Shown here in pieces: positions 47,354 to 57,617 of a stretch of DNA of 64,000 nucleotides. The translations under genes were made by a program, and so were the position numbers. Position 1 is the first letter of the stretch. Each line of letters starts with the position of its first letter. Origin of the DNA: Vreelandella neptunia (GTDB lineage Bacteria; Pseudomonadota; Gammaproteobacteria; Pseudomonadales; Halomonadaceae); contig NZ_CP140255.1 of the NCBI RefSeq assembly GCF_034479615.1, positions 4,774,001-4,838,000 of the forward strand. The letters run 5' to 3'. The notes under the pieces were generated by a model. That model saw only the letters and a list, made by a program, of their open reading frames with translations. It made no database searches and had not been told where the DNA came from.

Positions 47354-47521
47354 GGCTGATCAATCAAATACCGAGCTCCGAAGGAGTAACAAAGCATGCT
47401 AGGTTATTAACCTACAATTTATAACCTCATCCTGACGACCTAAGCCTTTGCATACCACCCTTATCCGTGCTTATTTCAAGGGTTAAGGGTAGCGAAGAAT
47501 TTAAAGGAGTAACTATCCGCC

Positions 47522-48202
47522 ATGCGTATATTGTTGGTAGAAGACGATCCGAGCTTAGCCTCGGGCATTCGCTTGGCATTAAAACCCGAGAATTTCACGG
47601 TGGATCACCTTAGCGACGGCTTTAGCGCCCTGGCCGCGTTAAAGGAAGGCGAACCTTTTGATGCGGTCATTCTCGATCTGGGGCTGCCGCGTATGGATGG
47701 TATGCAGGTATTGGAAGCCGTGAGGCGGTTGGGCAATCGCGTACCCATTTTGGTATTAACGGCTCGCGATGCCGTCGATGAACGAATCACTGGGTTAGAT
47801 GCGGGTGCCGATGATTATTTAACCAAGCCGTTTGAAGTGGCTGAATTAAAAGCTCGTCTGAGAGCCCTACTGCGGCGCAGTAGTGACCAGGTAAACAGCG
47901 CTCTGGAGTGCCGTGGTATCCGCCTCGACCCGCTCACCATGCAGGTGAGCTACCAGGGGAAGCCCGTGGTGTTGTCACGACGGGAATTGACCTTACTTCA
48001 AGAGTTTATGAGCCACCCCGGACGAGTATTCACCCGCGATACGCTAACACGCTTGGTCTATGGCTGGGATGAGGACGTGGAGAGCAACGCCATTGAGGTA
48101 CATGTGCACCACCTTCGGCGCAAATTTTTTCCTCACCTGATTCGCACGCTACGCGGTATTGGTTACGTAATGGATAAAACGAATCAGGATAAGCACCCAT
48201 GA
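47522..48202 (+). CDS. OmpR family response regulator
   Basis: A 226-residue regulator with a receiver domain (acidic pocket Asp8-Asp9, phospho-acceptor Asp52 in VILDLGLPRMDG, conserved Lys in LTKPFE) and a C-terminal winged helix (ELTLLQEFMSHPGRVFTRD). It resembles the QseB/PmrA/BasR group. The AAGGAG site precedes the ATG. It overlaps the histidine kinase start by four bases (ATGA), making a translationally coupled two-component pair. Confidence 0.94.
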   Translation: MRILLVEDDPSLASGIRLALKPENFTVDHLSDGFSALAALKEGEPFDAVILDLGLPRMDGMQVLEAVRRLGNRVPILVLTARDAVDERITGLDAGADDYLTKPFEVAELKARLRALLRRSSDQVNSALECRGIRLDPLTMQVSYQGKPVVLSRRELTLLQEFMSHPGRVFTRDTLTRLVYGWDEDVESNAIEVHVHHLRRKFFPHLIRTLRGIGYVMDKTNQDKHP

Positions 48203-49584
48203 CCTCTATCCGCCAACGCACCCTGGGGCTAGCGCTGCTGGTGTTTGGCATAAGCATGCTGGTGATTGGCTTTATCAGCTATCGCTACGCTGCCCATGAA
48301 ATTGAAGCACTGTACGATGCCAGTCTTGAGCAAAATGCGCGCCTATTGGAAGGCCTGTTGCAAGCACCACTGCCGGATGAAACCCAGGGTGTGCTGCTTA
48401 GCAGCCTAGAAAGTGCTCTAGGAAAAACGGCGAGATCTGATCGACGCTTTGCAGGTTACCGAGCAGATAGCCAGCTGGGCTTTCAGCTGTGGGAAGAGAG
48501 CCGCCTCCTGCTGCGCTCAGCTAATGCCCCCGAGTCGCCGTTGGAAGATCTCCCTGTGGGATTCACCAGTCGGTCTATTAATGAGATCCAATGGCGCATT
48601 TATGTGCTCGACATACCTAACTCCACGCAGCGGATTGTGGTTAGCGAGCGCGAAGACGTTCGCGGGGAACTGATTAGAGCAGTAGCGCTACGCACGTTAC
48701 TGCCCGACCTGATTGGCCTGCCGCTACTCACCGCCCTGCTATGGTGGTCGATTGGCTGGGGCTTGGTTCCCCTGTCGCGCATGGCCGAGCAAATTCGCAA
48801 TCGTGATCCGCATAATTTACAGCCCCTAACCCTCAGCCCATTGCCCCAGGAACTAGACACTATCGCCGGTGCGCTCAACCGGCTGTTAAAGCGAATCCGC
48901 TTGATGCGCGTGCGCGAAAAGCGCTTTATTGCCGATGCCGCCCATGAGCTACGCACTCCCTTAGCGGTACTCGATCTACACGCTCAGAACGCCCTAACTG
49001 CCGAAAACCTCGAAGATCGTCAGGAAGCGCTCAATCACCTGCGCGGTGGCGTCGCACGGGCCACGCGCTTGGTTACCCAGCTTTTAACACTGGCTCGCCT
49101 GGAGCCTGAGGAGGAGTCACAGCCTGAATACCGTACTAGCCAGTTACTTAGTGAAGTGCGCGAGACCCTGGCCAAGCTTTCGCCCCTGGCTGCTGAGCGC
49201 GAACAGCAACTGCTGCTAAATGCAGATGAACAGGGAGATTGGTCGATGTTAGAAGAGCCCGGTGCCATTGAAACGCTGGTACAGAATCTGGTTGGTAATG
49301 CCATCCAACACTCGCCTAATCAAAGTATCATCAGCATATCCCTAGCGGCGACGCCACAAGGCTTTCAATTGACGGTGGATGACCAGGGCCCAGGGATACC
49401 GGTCAATGAACGCAAAAAAGTGGTCGAGCGCTTTCAACGCGCGGGCCCCAGCGCCGGCTCAGGATTAGGGCTTTCCATTGTTGAACGGCTGGTCACACGC
49501 CACGGCGGCAAGCTTCAGTTGGATGACGCGCCCAGTGGGGGGTTACGCGTAGCTATTTATCTGCAGCGTCCAAGAGAGCAATAA
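48199..49584 (+). CDS. Sensor histidine kinase
   Basis: A 461-residue inner-membrane kinase with transmembrane segments at about residues 10-28 and 168-190 and a periplasmic domain of about 140 residues between them. The phospho-acceptor is His249 in DAAHELRTPL. The N box is NLVGNAIQHSPN, and the ATP-binding G motifs are DQGPGIP and GSGLGLSIV. The pattern is that of QseC/PmrB-type kinases; the signal is unknown. It pairs with the response regulator just upstream. Confidence 0.94.
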   Translation: MTSIRQRTLGLALLVFGISMLVIGFISYRYAAHEIEALYDASLEQNARLLEGLLQAPLPDETQGVLLSSLESALGKTARSDRRFAGYRADSQLGFQLWEESRLLLRSANAPESPLEDLPVGFTSRSINEIQWRIYVLDIPNSTQRIVVSEREDVRGELIRAVALRTLLPDLIGLPLLTALLWWSIGWGLVPLSRMAEQIRNRDPHNLQPLTLSPLPQELDTIAGALNRLLKRIRLMRVREKRFIADAAHELRTPLAVLDLHAQNALTAENLEDRQEALNHLRGGVARATRLVTQLLTLARLEPEEESQPEYRTSQLLSEVRETLAKLSPLAAEREQQLLLNADEQGDWSMLEEPGAIETLVQNLVGNAIQHSPNQSIISISLAATPQGFQLTVDDQGPGIPVNERKKVVERFQRAGPSAGSGLGLSIVERLVTRHGGKLQLDDAPSGGLRVAIYLQRPREQ

Positions 49585-49715
49585 CACTTTCTTTGCTTCT
49601 TACGCTGAGTTTTATGGCTCTCTTAAGGTTGCGATAAGAAATGCGTGCAACTGTGGAGTTGCAAGGCGAGCCAGATACCAACGGCTCCCTCTTTTCTCCA
49701 CATGGAGGTACCCTG

Positions 49716-50315
49716 ATGAACCAAGTGACTTTTTCACCTAAACCCTTAATTCAACTTGGCTCAGCACCACTGCTAGCCAAGCCTTCAGCGCGGCGTCTAC
49801 TGCCTACTAGCCCAGCGATGACGGTATTGACCGACTTTTCCCAAGTCATGCCTCAATCCGTTGATGCCGACACGCCTATCGACGAGGCGCACCTCAAGAT
49901 GCGTTATAGCGGCGTAAGGCTACTGTTCGTGATGGATCAGCAAGCACACTGCATCGGCATTATTACCTCAAAAGAAGTGATTGGTACGCGGCGCATCAAC
50001 ATCGCCATGCAGCAGCGCAACCTTAGTCGTGAAGAGGTAACCGCTGAAATGATCATGACCCCGTGGCACAAGCTTAGCGCCATGCCCGTCTCCCAGTTGG
50101 CATCGTTAACCATTGAGGATCTGGTGCTGTCGATGGAGGCCGTGACCGATCAACACCTGTTAATCACTGAGCAAAACGATAACCACGAACTTAGGATTCG
50201 CGGCATTATCTCAGCCAGCGATATACAGAGTGCGGTAGGTAAAGAGATCAACCCGATGCCTATGGCGAAAAGCTTCGCCGATATTTGCCAAGTCATAACT
50301 GGCCACGACCTATAA
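49716..50315 (+). CDS. CBS-domain protein
   Basis: A 199-residue protein with a leader of about 40 residues followed by two CBS motifs (VMPQSVDADTPIDEAHLKM, and IIGISASDI-type strands IRGIISASDIQS near the end). CBS pairs usually bind adenosyl nucleotides or metal ions and regulate other proteins. No attached enzymatic domain is visible. The ATG at 49716 follows GGAGG; an in-frame start at 49641 is less likely. The two-component genes lie just upstream on the same strand. Confidence 0.85.
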   Translation: MNQVTFSPKPLIQLGSAPLLAKPSARRLLPTSPAMTVLTDFSQVMPQSVDADTPIDEAHLKMRYSGVRLLFVMDQQAHCIGIITSKEVIGTRRINIAMQQRNLSREEVTAEMIMTPWHKLSAMPVSQLASLTIEDLVLSMEAVTDQHLLITEQNDNHELRIRGIISASDIQSAVGKEINPMPMAKSFADICQVITGHDL

Positions 50316-50349
50316 TGACTGATCGTTAACCGATTTAATCTACATCTAG

Positions 50350-50385
50350 AAACGCCCCTCACTGGTTACTCAGTGAGGGGCGTTT
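50350..50385. terminator. Bidirectional terminator between CBS gene and nhaD
   Basis: AAACGCCCCTCACTG pairs perfectly with CAGTGAGGGGCGTTT over 15 bases with a six-base loop and TTTT after the right arm. It separates the convergent CBS gene and nhaD and should stop both. Confidence 0.85.
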
Positions 50386-50404
50386 TCAGTTTGCTATACA
50401 GCGT

Positions 50405-51886
50405 TTAAAACAACGCGCTGTTAATCCAAAGATGCGTTGCAATGCTAGCGGCATAACCCAACAAAATGGCTGGTACCCAGCGAAGGTGTACAGCAAAGGT
50501 ATAAATACCTCGCGCCTGGCCCATAAGGGCAACACCTGCAGCTGAGCCCATTGAGAGCAGACTGCCGCCGACACCGGCCGTTAGGGTAATCAATAGCCAG
50601 TTCCCCTCGGACATATCCGGGGCCATGGAAAGTACCGCGAACATCACTGGGATGTTATCCACAACGGCCGAGATAAGCCCCAGCACAACGTTCGCCCACA
50701 CCGGATCCCAACTGCCGTAGAGCGTTTCGGAAAGCAGGCTGAGATAGCCCATAAAGCCAAGGCCACCGACACACATTACAACCCCGTAGAAGAACAGCAG
50801 CGTGTCCCACTCGGAACGGGCGATACGGCTGAAAATATCGAAGGGAACTACGCTACCCAACTGCTCCAACTTCTTCCAGTCGCCGCGGCGAGAATAGCGC
50901 TCCCGCTTGCGTTCAAGCGAACGCGGCAGGCTGCGGCGCAGATAGTAACCAAAGAACTGCAGTAGACCTAAACCAAACATCATGCCCATGGCAGGCGGTA
51001 AGTAGAGGATAGAGTGACACAGTACCGAGATGGCCACGGTAATCAAAAACAGTACGATAATCCGCCGAGCGCCGCGCTTGAGCCAGACATTCTCTTTAAG
51101 TGAGGCAGGCTGACGATTGACGATAAAGAAATTCATGATAACCGCAGGCACCATGAAATTAACCACCGCGGGAAGCAGCAGGGCAAAGAAGCCTTCAAAC
51201 GGTACCTGGCCCGCCTGCCACACCATCAGCGTGGTGATGTCGCCAAATGGGCTAAAGGCACCACCGGCGTTGGAAGCCACTACTACGTTGACGCAACACA
51301 GACCGATAAACTTATTATCCCCTTCGGCCACTTTAAGTACCACGGCGCACATCAGCATGGCGGTGGTCATATTGTTGGCGATCGCCGAAATACCGAATGC
51401 CATGACACCGGTGATCCAGAACAGGGTGCGGTAGCTAAAGCCTTTACGCACAAGCCAAGAACGCAGCGCATCAAATACCCGGCGCTCTTCCATGGCGTTG
51501 ATATAGGTCATCGCCACCAGCAAAAACAGCAGCAGCTCAGCGTATTCAAGCAACGTTTCACGGAAAGCGGTTTCCGCCTCTTCCGGCATCCCCGCTTGTA
51601 CATAGACCCAGGCCACTAGCGCCCAGATAAGCCCAGCCGCCACCAGCACCGGCTTAGACTTACGCATATGCAGTAGCTCTTCACTCATCACCAACGCATA
51701 GGCGAGCACGAAGATCACGACAGAAGAAATACCGGCAAGCGAAAGAGTAAGATCGAGGGGCCCGGCGGCGGCATAAGAGAGAGAAGGAAAAACAAAAAGC
51801 GTACAGGCGAGCAACAACCAAGCGACCCGGCTAGCATAATGCCGGGTTACGTGGACGTTTGGTGGTTTCATGGCGATGTTATCCAA
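50405..51886 (-). CDS. nhaD: Sodium/proton antiporter NhaD
   Basis: A 493-residue protein with about twelve membrane helices, of the NhaD/ArsB-type ion transporter family; the AYALVMSEELLHMRKSKPVL and FGISAIANNMTTAMLMC segments are family-like. NhaD exports sodium in exchange for protons, mainly at alkaline pH, and is common in Halomonas. The gene ends near a strong bidirectional terminator. Confidence 0.9.
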   Translation of the reverse strand: MDNIAMKPPNVHVTRHYASRVAWLLLACTLFVFPSLSYAAAGPLDLTLSLAGISSVVIFVLAYALVMSEELLHMRKSKPVLVAAGLIWALVAWVYVQAGMPEEAETAFRETLLEYAELLLFLLVAMTYINAMEERRVFDALRSWLVRKGFSYRTLFWITGVMAFGISAIANNMTTAMLMCAVVLKVAEGDNKFIGLCCVNVVVASNAGGAFSPFGDITTLMVWQAGQVPFEGFFALLLPAVVNFMVPAVIMNFFIVNRQPASLKENVWLKRGARRIIVLFLITVAISVLCHSILYLPPAMGMMFGLGLLQFFGYYLRRSLPRSLERKRERYSRRGDWKKLEQLGSVVPFDIFSRIARSEWDTLLFFYGVVMCVGGLGFMGYLSLLSETLYGSWDPVWANVVLGLISAVVDNIPVMFAVLSMAPDMSEGNWLLITLTAGVGGSLLSMGSAAGVALMGQARGIYTFAVHLRWVPAILLGYAASIATHLWINSALF

Positions 51887-52028
51887 TCAGGGGGGAGAAA
51901 GACCGCCACGATAATAAGCACCCTAACCACATGCTGCAACGCAACGGTTGCGCATAAGATGCGACTAATTGCCGCATCTTGTAAAGCGTTTTTATTGGCT
52001 TAATTAAATATAAAGTCTGACGCCTAAA

Positions 52029-53855
52029 TCACTCCACCGTCACGCTTTTAGCCAGGTTACGGGGCTGGTCTACATCGGTGCCTTTGAGCACAGCCACGTG
52101 GTAACTCAATAGCTGTAGCGGAAGGGTGTACAGCAGCGGCGCTAGCGCTTCGTGCACGTGTGGTAGGGTCAGCACACGTATATCTTCCTGGGCATCGATA
52201 CCCACGCTCTCATCAGCAAATACAAACAGTTGACCGCCGCGGGCACGGACTTCCTGAAGGTTGGATTTTAGCTTTTCAAGCAGGTCATCGTTGGGGGCGA
52301 CCGAGATCACTGGCATTTCACTGTCCACCAGCGCCAGCGGGCCATGCTTTAATTCCCCGGCGGGGTACGCCTCGGCATGAATATAGGAAATCTCTTTGAG
52401 CTTTAACGCCCCTTCAAGGGCAATCGGATAGTGGGCCCCACGGCCCAAGAAGAGCGCGTGGTGTTTCTCTGCAAACGCTTGGGAAAGTATTTCGATCTGG
52501 CTATCCAGCGCCAGCACCCGCTGACATACCTCAGGCAACGTGTGTAGCGCAGCGATGATATCCGGATATTCGGCTTGATCTTTAGCTTTACTGACTGAAA
52601 GCGTTAGCAGCATAAGTGCTACCAGCTGAGTGGTAAAAGCTTTGGTCGAAGCAACGCCAATTTCAGGGCCCGCGCGGGTCATGAGGGTAATGTCAGACTC
52701 ACGCACTAGCGAACTACCGGGCACGTTACAGATCGCCAGCGAGCCGATATAGTCGAGGGTTTTAGCAAAGCGTAGCGCGGCCAGGGTATCGGCGGTTTCA
52801 CCGGATTGGGAAAGGGTGACAAACAGGGTGCCTTCAGGCACGACCGGATGACGGTAGCGGTACTCAGAGGCCACCTCGACCTGCACCGGCACCCCCGCGT
52901 ATCGCTCCAGCCAATAGCGCGCCACCAGCCCCGCATGGTAGCTGGTGCCGCAGGCAATGATGTGTACCTGGCGGGTGCGCTTGAAAAGCGCCAGCGCATC
53001 GGGGCCAAAACTCTCGACTAACACGCTTTTAGCGCTCAGCCGCCCCTCTAATGCCGCCTCAATCACCGTTGGCTGCTCGAAAATCTCCTTGAGCATATAG
53101 TGGCGGTAATCGCCCTTACTGGCCGCGCCATCGCCGTGTTCAAAGGTATGGGTAGGGCGCTCAACGTCGTTACCCTGGCGATCTACAATGCGAATGCTCC
53201 CCTGCTCGCGCAGCTCGACCAAATCACCCTCTTCAAGGTAAATAAAGCGATCTGTGACCGGCAGCAGCGCCAGCGGGTCAGAGGCTAAAAAGGCCTCATT
53301 AATCCCCACACCGACCACTAGCGGACTACCCTGGCGCGCGCCAACCACGACCCCAGGTTCTCTAACACTCATTACTCCCAGCGCGTAGGCGCCGCCTAAG
53401 CCGTTAACAATCTGCTGCGTAGCATCAAACAGAGTGAGCCCATCAGCCAGCTTTTCAGAGAGTAAGTGAGCTATCACTTCGGTATCGGTTTCGGAGCTAA
53501 ACGCATAGCCGCTGCGCTGAAGGCTCTCTTTTATAGCCTCGTAGTTCTCAATAATACCGTTGTGCACAACGGCAACCTGATCGCTACTATGGTGCGGGTG
53601 CGCATTGGCCTCAGAGGGTTTCCCGTGGGTTGCCCAGCGGGTATGTGCAATGCCCGAAAAACCCGGTAGCGCGGCCTTATCCAATTGAGCGGCAAGCTCA
53701 GCCACTTTTCCAAGCGCACGATGGCGGGTTAATACGCCGTCATTGCACACCGTCATACCGGCCGAATCGTAGCCGCGATACTCCAGGCGTTTTAGTCCTT
53801 CTAATAGAATTTCTTGGACGTTGCGCTGGGCAACGGCGGCCACAATGCCACACAT
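52029..53855 (-). CDS. glmS: Glucosamine-6-phosphate synthase
   Basis: A 608-residue amidotransferase making glucosamine-6-phosphate from fructose-6-phosphate and glutamine. The mature N-terminal nucleophile is Cys2 (MCGIVAAV), so the ATG at 53855 must be the real start, not one two codons upstream. The glutaminase domain (TRWATHGKPSEANAHPH) is followed by two SIS domains (CGTSYHAGLV, SQSGETADT) and the C-terminal LAKSVTVE. It lies after glmU on the minus strand, with a 190-base gap. Confidence 0.97.
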   Translation of the reverse strand: MCGIVAAVAQRNVQEILLEGLKRLEYRGYDSAGMTVCNDGVLTRHRALGKVAELAAQLDKAALPGFSGIAHTRWATHGKPSEANAHPHHSSDQVAVVHNGIIENYEAIKESLQRSGYAFSSETDTEVIAHLLSEKLADGLTLFDATQQIVNGLGGAYALGVMSVREPGVVVGARQGSPLVVGVGINEAFLASDPLALLPVTDRFIYLEEGDLVELREQGSIRIVDRQGNDVERPTHTFEHGDGAASKGDYRHYMLKEIFEQPTVIEAALEGRLSAKSVLVESFGPDALALFKRTRQVHIIACGTSYHAGLVARYWLERYAGVPVQVEVASEYRYRHPVVPEGTLFVTLSQSGETADTLAALRFAKTLDYIGSLAICNVPGSSLVRESDITLMTRAGPEIGVASTKAFTTQLVALMLLTLSVSKAKDQAEYPDIIAALHTLPEVCQRVLALDSQIEILSQAFAEKHHALFLGRGAHYPIALEGALKLKEISYIHAEAYPAGELKHGPLALVDSEMPVISVAPNDDLLEKLKSNLQEVRARGGQLFVFADESVGIDAQEDIRVLTLPHVHEALAPLLYTLPLQLLSYHVAVLKGTDVDQPRNLAKSVTVE

Positions 53856-54002
53856 AGTCACTCTCCTAGTTTATTAACCATAGCTCTTCACAAACGCTAC
53901 TCGACCAACCCGCTGAACGGTAGAACGACGACCATTGATTATGTATACGGCTTTTTAATGATTATTAGCATCATTTTAAAAACGATTTTTAAGGGCTGTT
54001 TT

Positions 54003-54027
54003 AAGGGCTGACTCAAGAGCCCTTTTT
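54003..54027 (+). terminator. Hairpin with T-run between glmU and glmS
   Basis: AAGGGCT pairs with AGCCCTT around an eight-base loop, followed by TTT. A second copy of TTTTAAGGGCTG lies just upstream, so alternative pairings are possible. The T-run points to the plus strand, whereas both flanking genes are on the minus strand; its effect on glmU termination is unclear. Confidence 0.4.
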
Positions 54028-54045
54028 AATTGCTTTCTTCCCGCC

Positions 54046-55416
54046 CTATGGCTTTGTCATTTTACTGGGACGCGGCCAATCAATCTTCTCTAACTGGCGG
54101 CCTCGGGTGACGGCCAACGCGTAATCGGTGACGTCTTTAGCAATCGTAGACCCAGCCCCTATGGTAGCGCCTTTGCCCACGGTGACAGGCGCTACTAGCG
54201 CAGTGTTAGAGCCAATAAAAGCATTATCGCCTATCTCAGTGTGGTGCTTATTAGCGCCGTCGTAGTTGCAGGTGATGGTACCCGCGCCTACATTCACATC
54301 TCGGCCTAAACGGGTATCGCCCACATAGCTTAAATGATTAATCTTACTGCCCTCGCCCACATCGGCGTTTTTGGTTTCAACAAAATTGCCTACCTTGGCT
54401 TTTACCGCTAACCGCGTGCCGGGTCGAAGTCGCGCAAAGGGGCCAATCTGGTTGAGGCCCGCCGCCACGGTGCGCTCTATAACGCTATGGGTATCGACGA
54501 CGCTTTCTGCACCAATGGTGCTGTTTTTAATCACGCAGTAGGGGCCAATGCGTACGCCCTCGCCTAGTTCAACCTCACCTTCAAATACACAACCCACATC
54601 GATAAACACATCGTGACCGCAGGTCAGACGACCGCGCACATCAAGCCGTTCGGGGTCGGCAAGTGCTACTCCCTGTGCCATTAACTTATCGGCCAACTGG
54701 CGTTGATAAACGCGTTCCAAGCGGGCCATTTGAACTCGATTATTAACCCCTTCCACTTCAACGGCGGAGGCCGGTTGAGCGGTGCATACCTTGATACCTT
54801 CCGCTGCGGCCATGGCAATGACATCGGTCAGGTAGTACTCACCCTGGGCATTATCTGCGGAGAGCTGTGGTAACCAGCGTTTAAGCTGGGTACTCGTCAT
54901 GGCCATAATACCGGTATTGCACTCGGTGATCGCAAGCTCGGCGCTGCTGGCATCTTTTTGCTCAACAATGGCCACCGCTTCGCCTGCGTCGTCACGCACA
55001 ATCCGTCCATAACCCGAAGGGTCAGCTAGCGTTACCGTCAACAGCCCCATGTGCTGCTCATCCACATGGGCCAACAGCTCGCTAAGGGATTCACGCTGCA
55101 GCAGCGGTACATCGCCGTAAAGGATTAACACCTTGCCGCTACCCAACTGCTCGAGCGCTTGCGCCACCGCGTGCCCGGTGCCCTTCTGCTCGGCCTGAAC
55201 GGCAAACTGCACGGCATTTTCTGCTAGCGCTTCGCGCAGTTGGTCAGCGCCATGACCAATCACGACATGGGTGCGATCCGGCTGCAACCCTAAAGCAGTA
55301 TCCAGCACGTGCTGCACCATTGGCTTACCCGCCAGAGTGTGAAGCACTTTAGGTATTTGTGAATGCATCCGCGTGCCTTTTCCCGCGGCGAGAATGACGA
55401 TATCCAATTCTTGCAT
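54046..55416 (-). CDS. glmU: Bifunctional N-acetylglucosamine-1-P uridyltransferase/glucosamine acetyltransferase
   Basis: A 456-residue enzyme making UDP-GlcNAc. The N-terminal uridyltransferase has the nucleotide motif ILAAGKGTRMHS and DVPLL; the C-terminal half is a left-handed beta-helix acetyltransferase (GPFARLRPGTRL, TITCNYDGANKHHT). The ATG at 55416 follows AGGTG; a GTG at 55425 overlapping the apbE stop is possible. With glmS just downstream it supplies precursors for peptidoglycan and LPS. Confidence 0.96.
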   Translation of the reverse strand: MQELDIVILAAGKGTRMHSQIPKVLHTLAGKPMVQHVLDTALGLQPDRTHVVIGHGADQLREALAENAVQFAVQAEQKGTGHAVAQALEQLGSGKVLILYGDVPLLQRESLSELLAHVDEQHMGLLTVTLADPSGYGRIVRDDAGEAVAIVEQKDASSAELAITECNTGIMAMTSTQLKRWLPQLSADNAQGEYYLTDVIAMAAAEGIKVCTAQPASAVEVEGVNNRVQMARLERVYQRQLADKLMAQGVALADPERLDVRGRLTCGHDVFIDVGCVFEGEVELGEGVRIGPYCVIKNSTIGAESVVDTHSVIERTVAAGLNQIGPFARLRPGTRLAVKAKVGNFVETKNADVGEGSKINHLSYVGDTRLGRDVNVGAGTITCNYDGANKHHTEIGDNAFIGSNTALVAPVTVGKGATIGAGSTIAKDVTDYALAVTRGRQLEKIDWPRPSKMTKP

Positions 55417-55417
55417 A

Positions 55418-56587
55418 CTATTCACCTATTACTGATGGGTCAGCGGGCGCTTGGTCGGCTGCGGCGGGGCTGCTGGTCGCTGGGGGTTGTCGTTGTTCAA
55501 TGCCCAACTCATTTATCAACGCTTCCCCAAAATAATTAACAAACTCAGGGCTCGCAATGCTACGCCACTGCTCGCCATCGCGCACCAGCAGGAGTACTTT
55601 GAGATTGTTCTCAACGGCCAGTTGCATCGCCTCCTGTTCGCCAACCACTAATAGCGCCGTCGCCCAGGCATCCGCCCAGGCATTGGAGGGGTGAAAAACC
55701 GACACCGAGGCAAGCTGGTGGGTTACCGGTCGGCCTGTGCGCGGATCGATGGTGTGGGAAAAGCGCTGTCCGTCTACTTCAAAATAGTTGCGGTAATCAC
55801 CTGAGGTGGCCACCGACATACTCTCTAGCGGGATAATATGCTGAGCACGCTGCTGGCCATCTTCAGGCACCTCAATGCCAATCTGCCAGGGCGTTTGTTC
55901 TTCCTCATCACGCAGGCCACGGGCGATTAGTTCTCCGCCAATATTGACTAAATAGTGCTCCAGCCCCTGCTGATCCAGATATGCAGCAACCCGGTCAGTT
56001 CCATGGCCTTTGGCCACACCAGAAAGATCGACAAACACATCGCGGATACGCCGCGCCTGCATATTTTGGGTATCGACTTCTAAAGCGTCATAACCTACCT
56101 GGGCCAACTGCTCAGCAAGAACATCATCGGCGGGCACCTCTTCTGGCCGCGCACCGGGGCCGAAGCTCCACAAATTGACCAGATCGCCCACGGTAATATC
56201 AAAGGCGCCATGGCTGGCTTCAGCGACGGATTGGCTAATCGCCAATACCTCAATGAGCTCATTGGAGAGCGGCTGCCACTCCTCCAGCGGAGCCTCGTTA
56301 AAAGCGATCAGTTCGGCATCATCGCGATAGGTGGACATTGCCTGATCAACGTTCTCTAGCTCTGCTTTGAAGCCCTCTTCCAATTCAAGGGACTCGCCCT
56401 GAGTGAGCGGATCCATAATGGTCACCTGGTAGAAGGTGCCGAAAATATTGCCATCAAAGCGTACCGGTGGTTCCAGAGGTCGATCACTCTCTGAACAGCC
56501 TGCCAAGCCTAACCCCAAGCCCAGCAGTGAACCCGTTACGATCAGTGCACGTCCCCACCTTGCTGTGCATTCAACAGCCTTTTTCAT
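55418..56587 (-). CDS. apbE: FAD:protein FMN transferase (ApbE), lipoprotein
   Basis: A 389-residue ApbE protein with a lipoprotein signal ending LAGCSES. It carries the ApbE core motifs (YRDDAELIAFNEAPLEEW, DLSGVAKGHGTDRV, VNIGGELIARG, SHTIDPRTGRPVTH). ApbE attaches FMN covalently to threonine or serine of target proteins such as NqrB, NqrC and RnfG in the periplasm. No target gene is visible in this window. Confidence 0.93.
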   Translation of the reverse strand: MKKAVECTARWGRALIVTGSLLGLGLGLAGCSESDRPLEPPVRFDGNIFGTFYQVTIMDPLTQGESLELEEGFKAELENVDQAMSTYRDDAELIAFNEAPLEEWQPLSNELIEVLAISQSVAEASHGAFDITVGDLVNLWSFGPGARPEEVPADDVLAEQLAQVGYDALEVDTQNMQARRIRDVFVDLSGVAKGHGTDRVAAYLDQQGLEHYLVNIGGELIARGLRDEEEQTPWQIGIEVPEDGQQRAQHIIPLESMSVATSGDYRNYFEVDGQRFSHTIDPRTGRPVTHQLASVSVFHPSNAWADAWATALLVVGEQEAMQLAVENNLKVLLLVRDGEQWRSIASPEFVNYFGEALINELGIEQRQPPATSSPAAADQAPADPSVIGE

Positions 56588-56599
56588 CGTTGCTTTATC

Positions 56600-57400
56600 C
56601 TAAAAATAAAAGAACCACAGCAGCCAGGCGCCGAACAGCACGCGATAAATCACAAAGGGCTGCATTCCCAATTTTTTTATAACCACCAGAAAGTAGTGAA
56701 TACACAAGTACGCGCTTATTCCCGATAGCAGAGTGCCCGACAACATCGCGATCCAATCAATCGACTGTGGAGCGCTAAACAGCCCCACTGCTTCGAGGCC
56801 ACCTGCCAGCACAATCACCGGAATTGACAGTAAGAAAGAGAAGCGCGAGGCACTTTCTCGGCTCATACCTACCATCAGCGCCGCGGTAATAGTAATCCCC
56901 GAGCGCGAGGTGCCTGGGATGAGCGCTAGCGCCTGGGCACCGCCAATAATCAGCACATCCTTCAAACGCAGTTGGTACTCGCTGCGTGTCCCCTCTTTAC
57001 GCCAATCGGCATACCCCAACAATAGCCCGAAACCAATTAAACTGAAGCCGATAATCAGCGTAGAGCGCATAAAATGAGAAATAACATCGTGCAGTAGCAA
57101 ACCAATAAGCCCCACCGGGATGGTCGCTAACGTCACCCATAAAGCCAGTCGCGCGTCTTCATTAACCCCTTTACCGCTGATCGCAGCCAGGCTACTCACC
57201 ACCATCTGCCAAATTTCCTGCCGGAAGTAGATAATCACCGCAGAAAGGCTGCCTAAATGCAGGGCAACATCAAAGGCTAGGCCCTGATCTTGCCACTCGG
57301 TCAGCACAGGCACCAAGATTAGGTGAGCAGAGCTTGAAACGGGTAAAAATTCTGACACTCCCTGAACAACCGCTAACACCACCACCTGGAGCCAATCCAT
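56600..57400 (-). CDS. uppP: Undecaprenyl-diphosphatase UppP
   Basis: A 266-residue integral membrane protein with the UppP/BacA signature motifs EFLPVSSSAHL and PGTSRSGIT and about seven or eight helices. It converts undecaprenyl diphosphate to the monophosphate, recycling the lipid carrier for cell wall and O-antigen synthesis. The ATG at 57400 (MDWLQVVVLA) is the family start; a longer frame to 57439 is less likely. Confidence 0.95.
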   Translation of the reverse strand: MDWLQVVVLAVVQGVSEFLPVSSSAHLILVPVLTEWQDQGLAFDVALHLGSLSAVIIYFRQEIWQMVVSSLAAISGKGVNEDARLALWVTLATIPVGLIGLLLHDVISHFMRSTLIIGFSLIGFGLLLGYADWRKEGTRSEYQLRLKDVLIIGGAQALALIPGTSRSGITITAALMVGMSRESASRFSFLLSIPVIVLAGGLEAVGLFSAPQSIDWIAMLSGTLLSGISAYLCIHYFLVVIKKLGMQPFVIYRVLFGAWLLWFFYF

Positions 57401-57617
57401 AAAAAATCCTGTGTATAGAAACAATTTAGTGGTTTGCAATGGCGCTTAAGGATACACATCCGCTTATTCGTTGTCCGCCAATGCCGTTGCTGACACTCGC
57501 CACCACTGACACACAAAGGCGCCGTTTCGCAGCCTAAAGACAGTGGAGGCTATAGAGGATATAAGGAGTGCGCTACAATAGGCGTCTATTGAATGCGTGC
57601 GCCCTTGCAAGGTACCC

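Noticed and set aside
57551-57579. TACAAT at 57574-57579 as a -10 box of the cation diffusion facilitator gene
   Set aside because: The sequence 17 bases upstream (TATAGA) is a poor -35, so I do not list a promoter.
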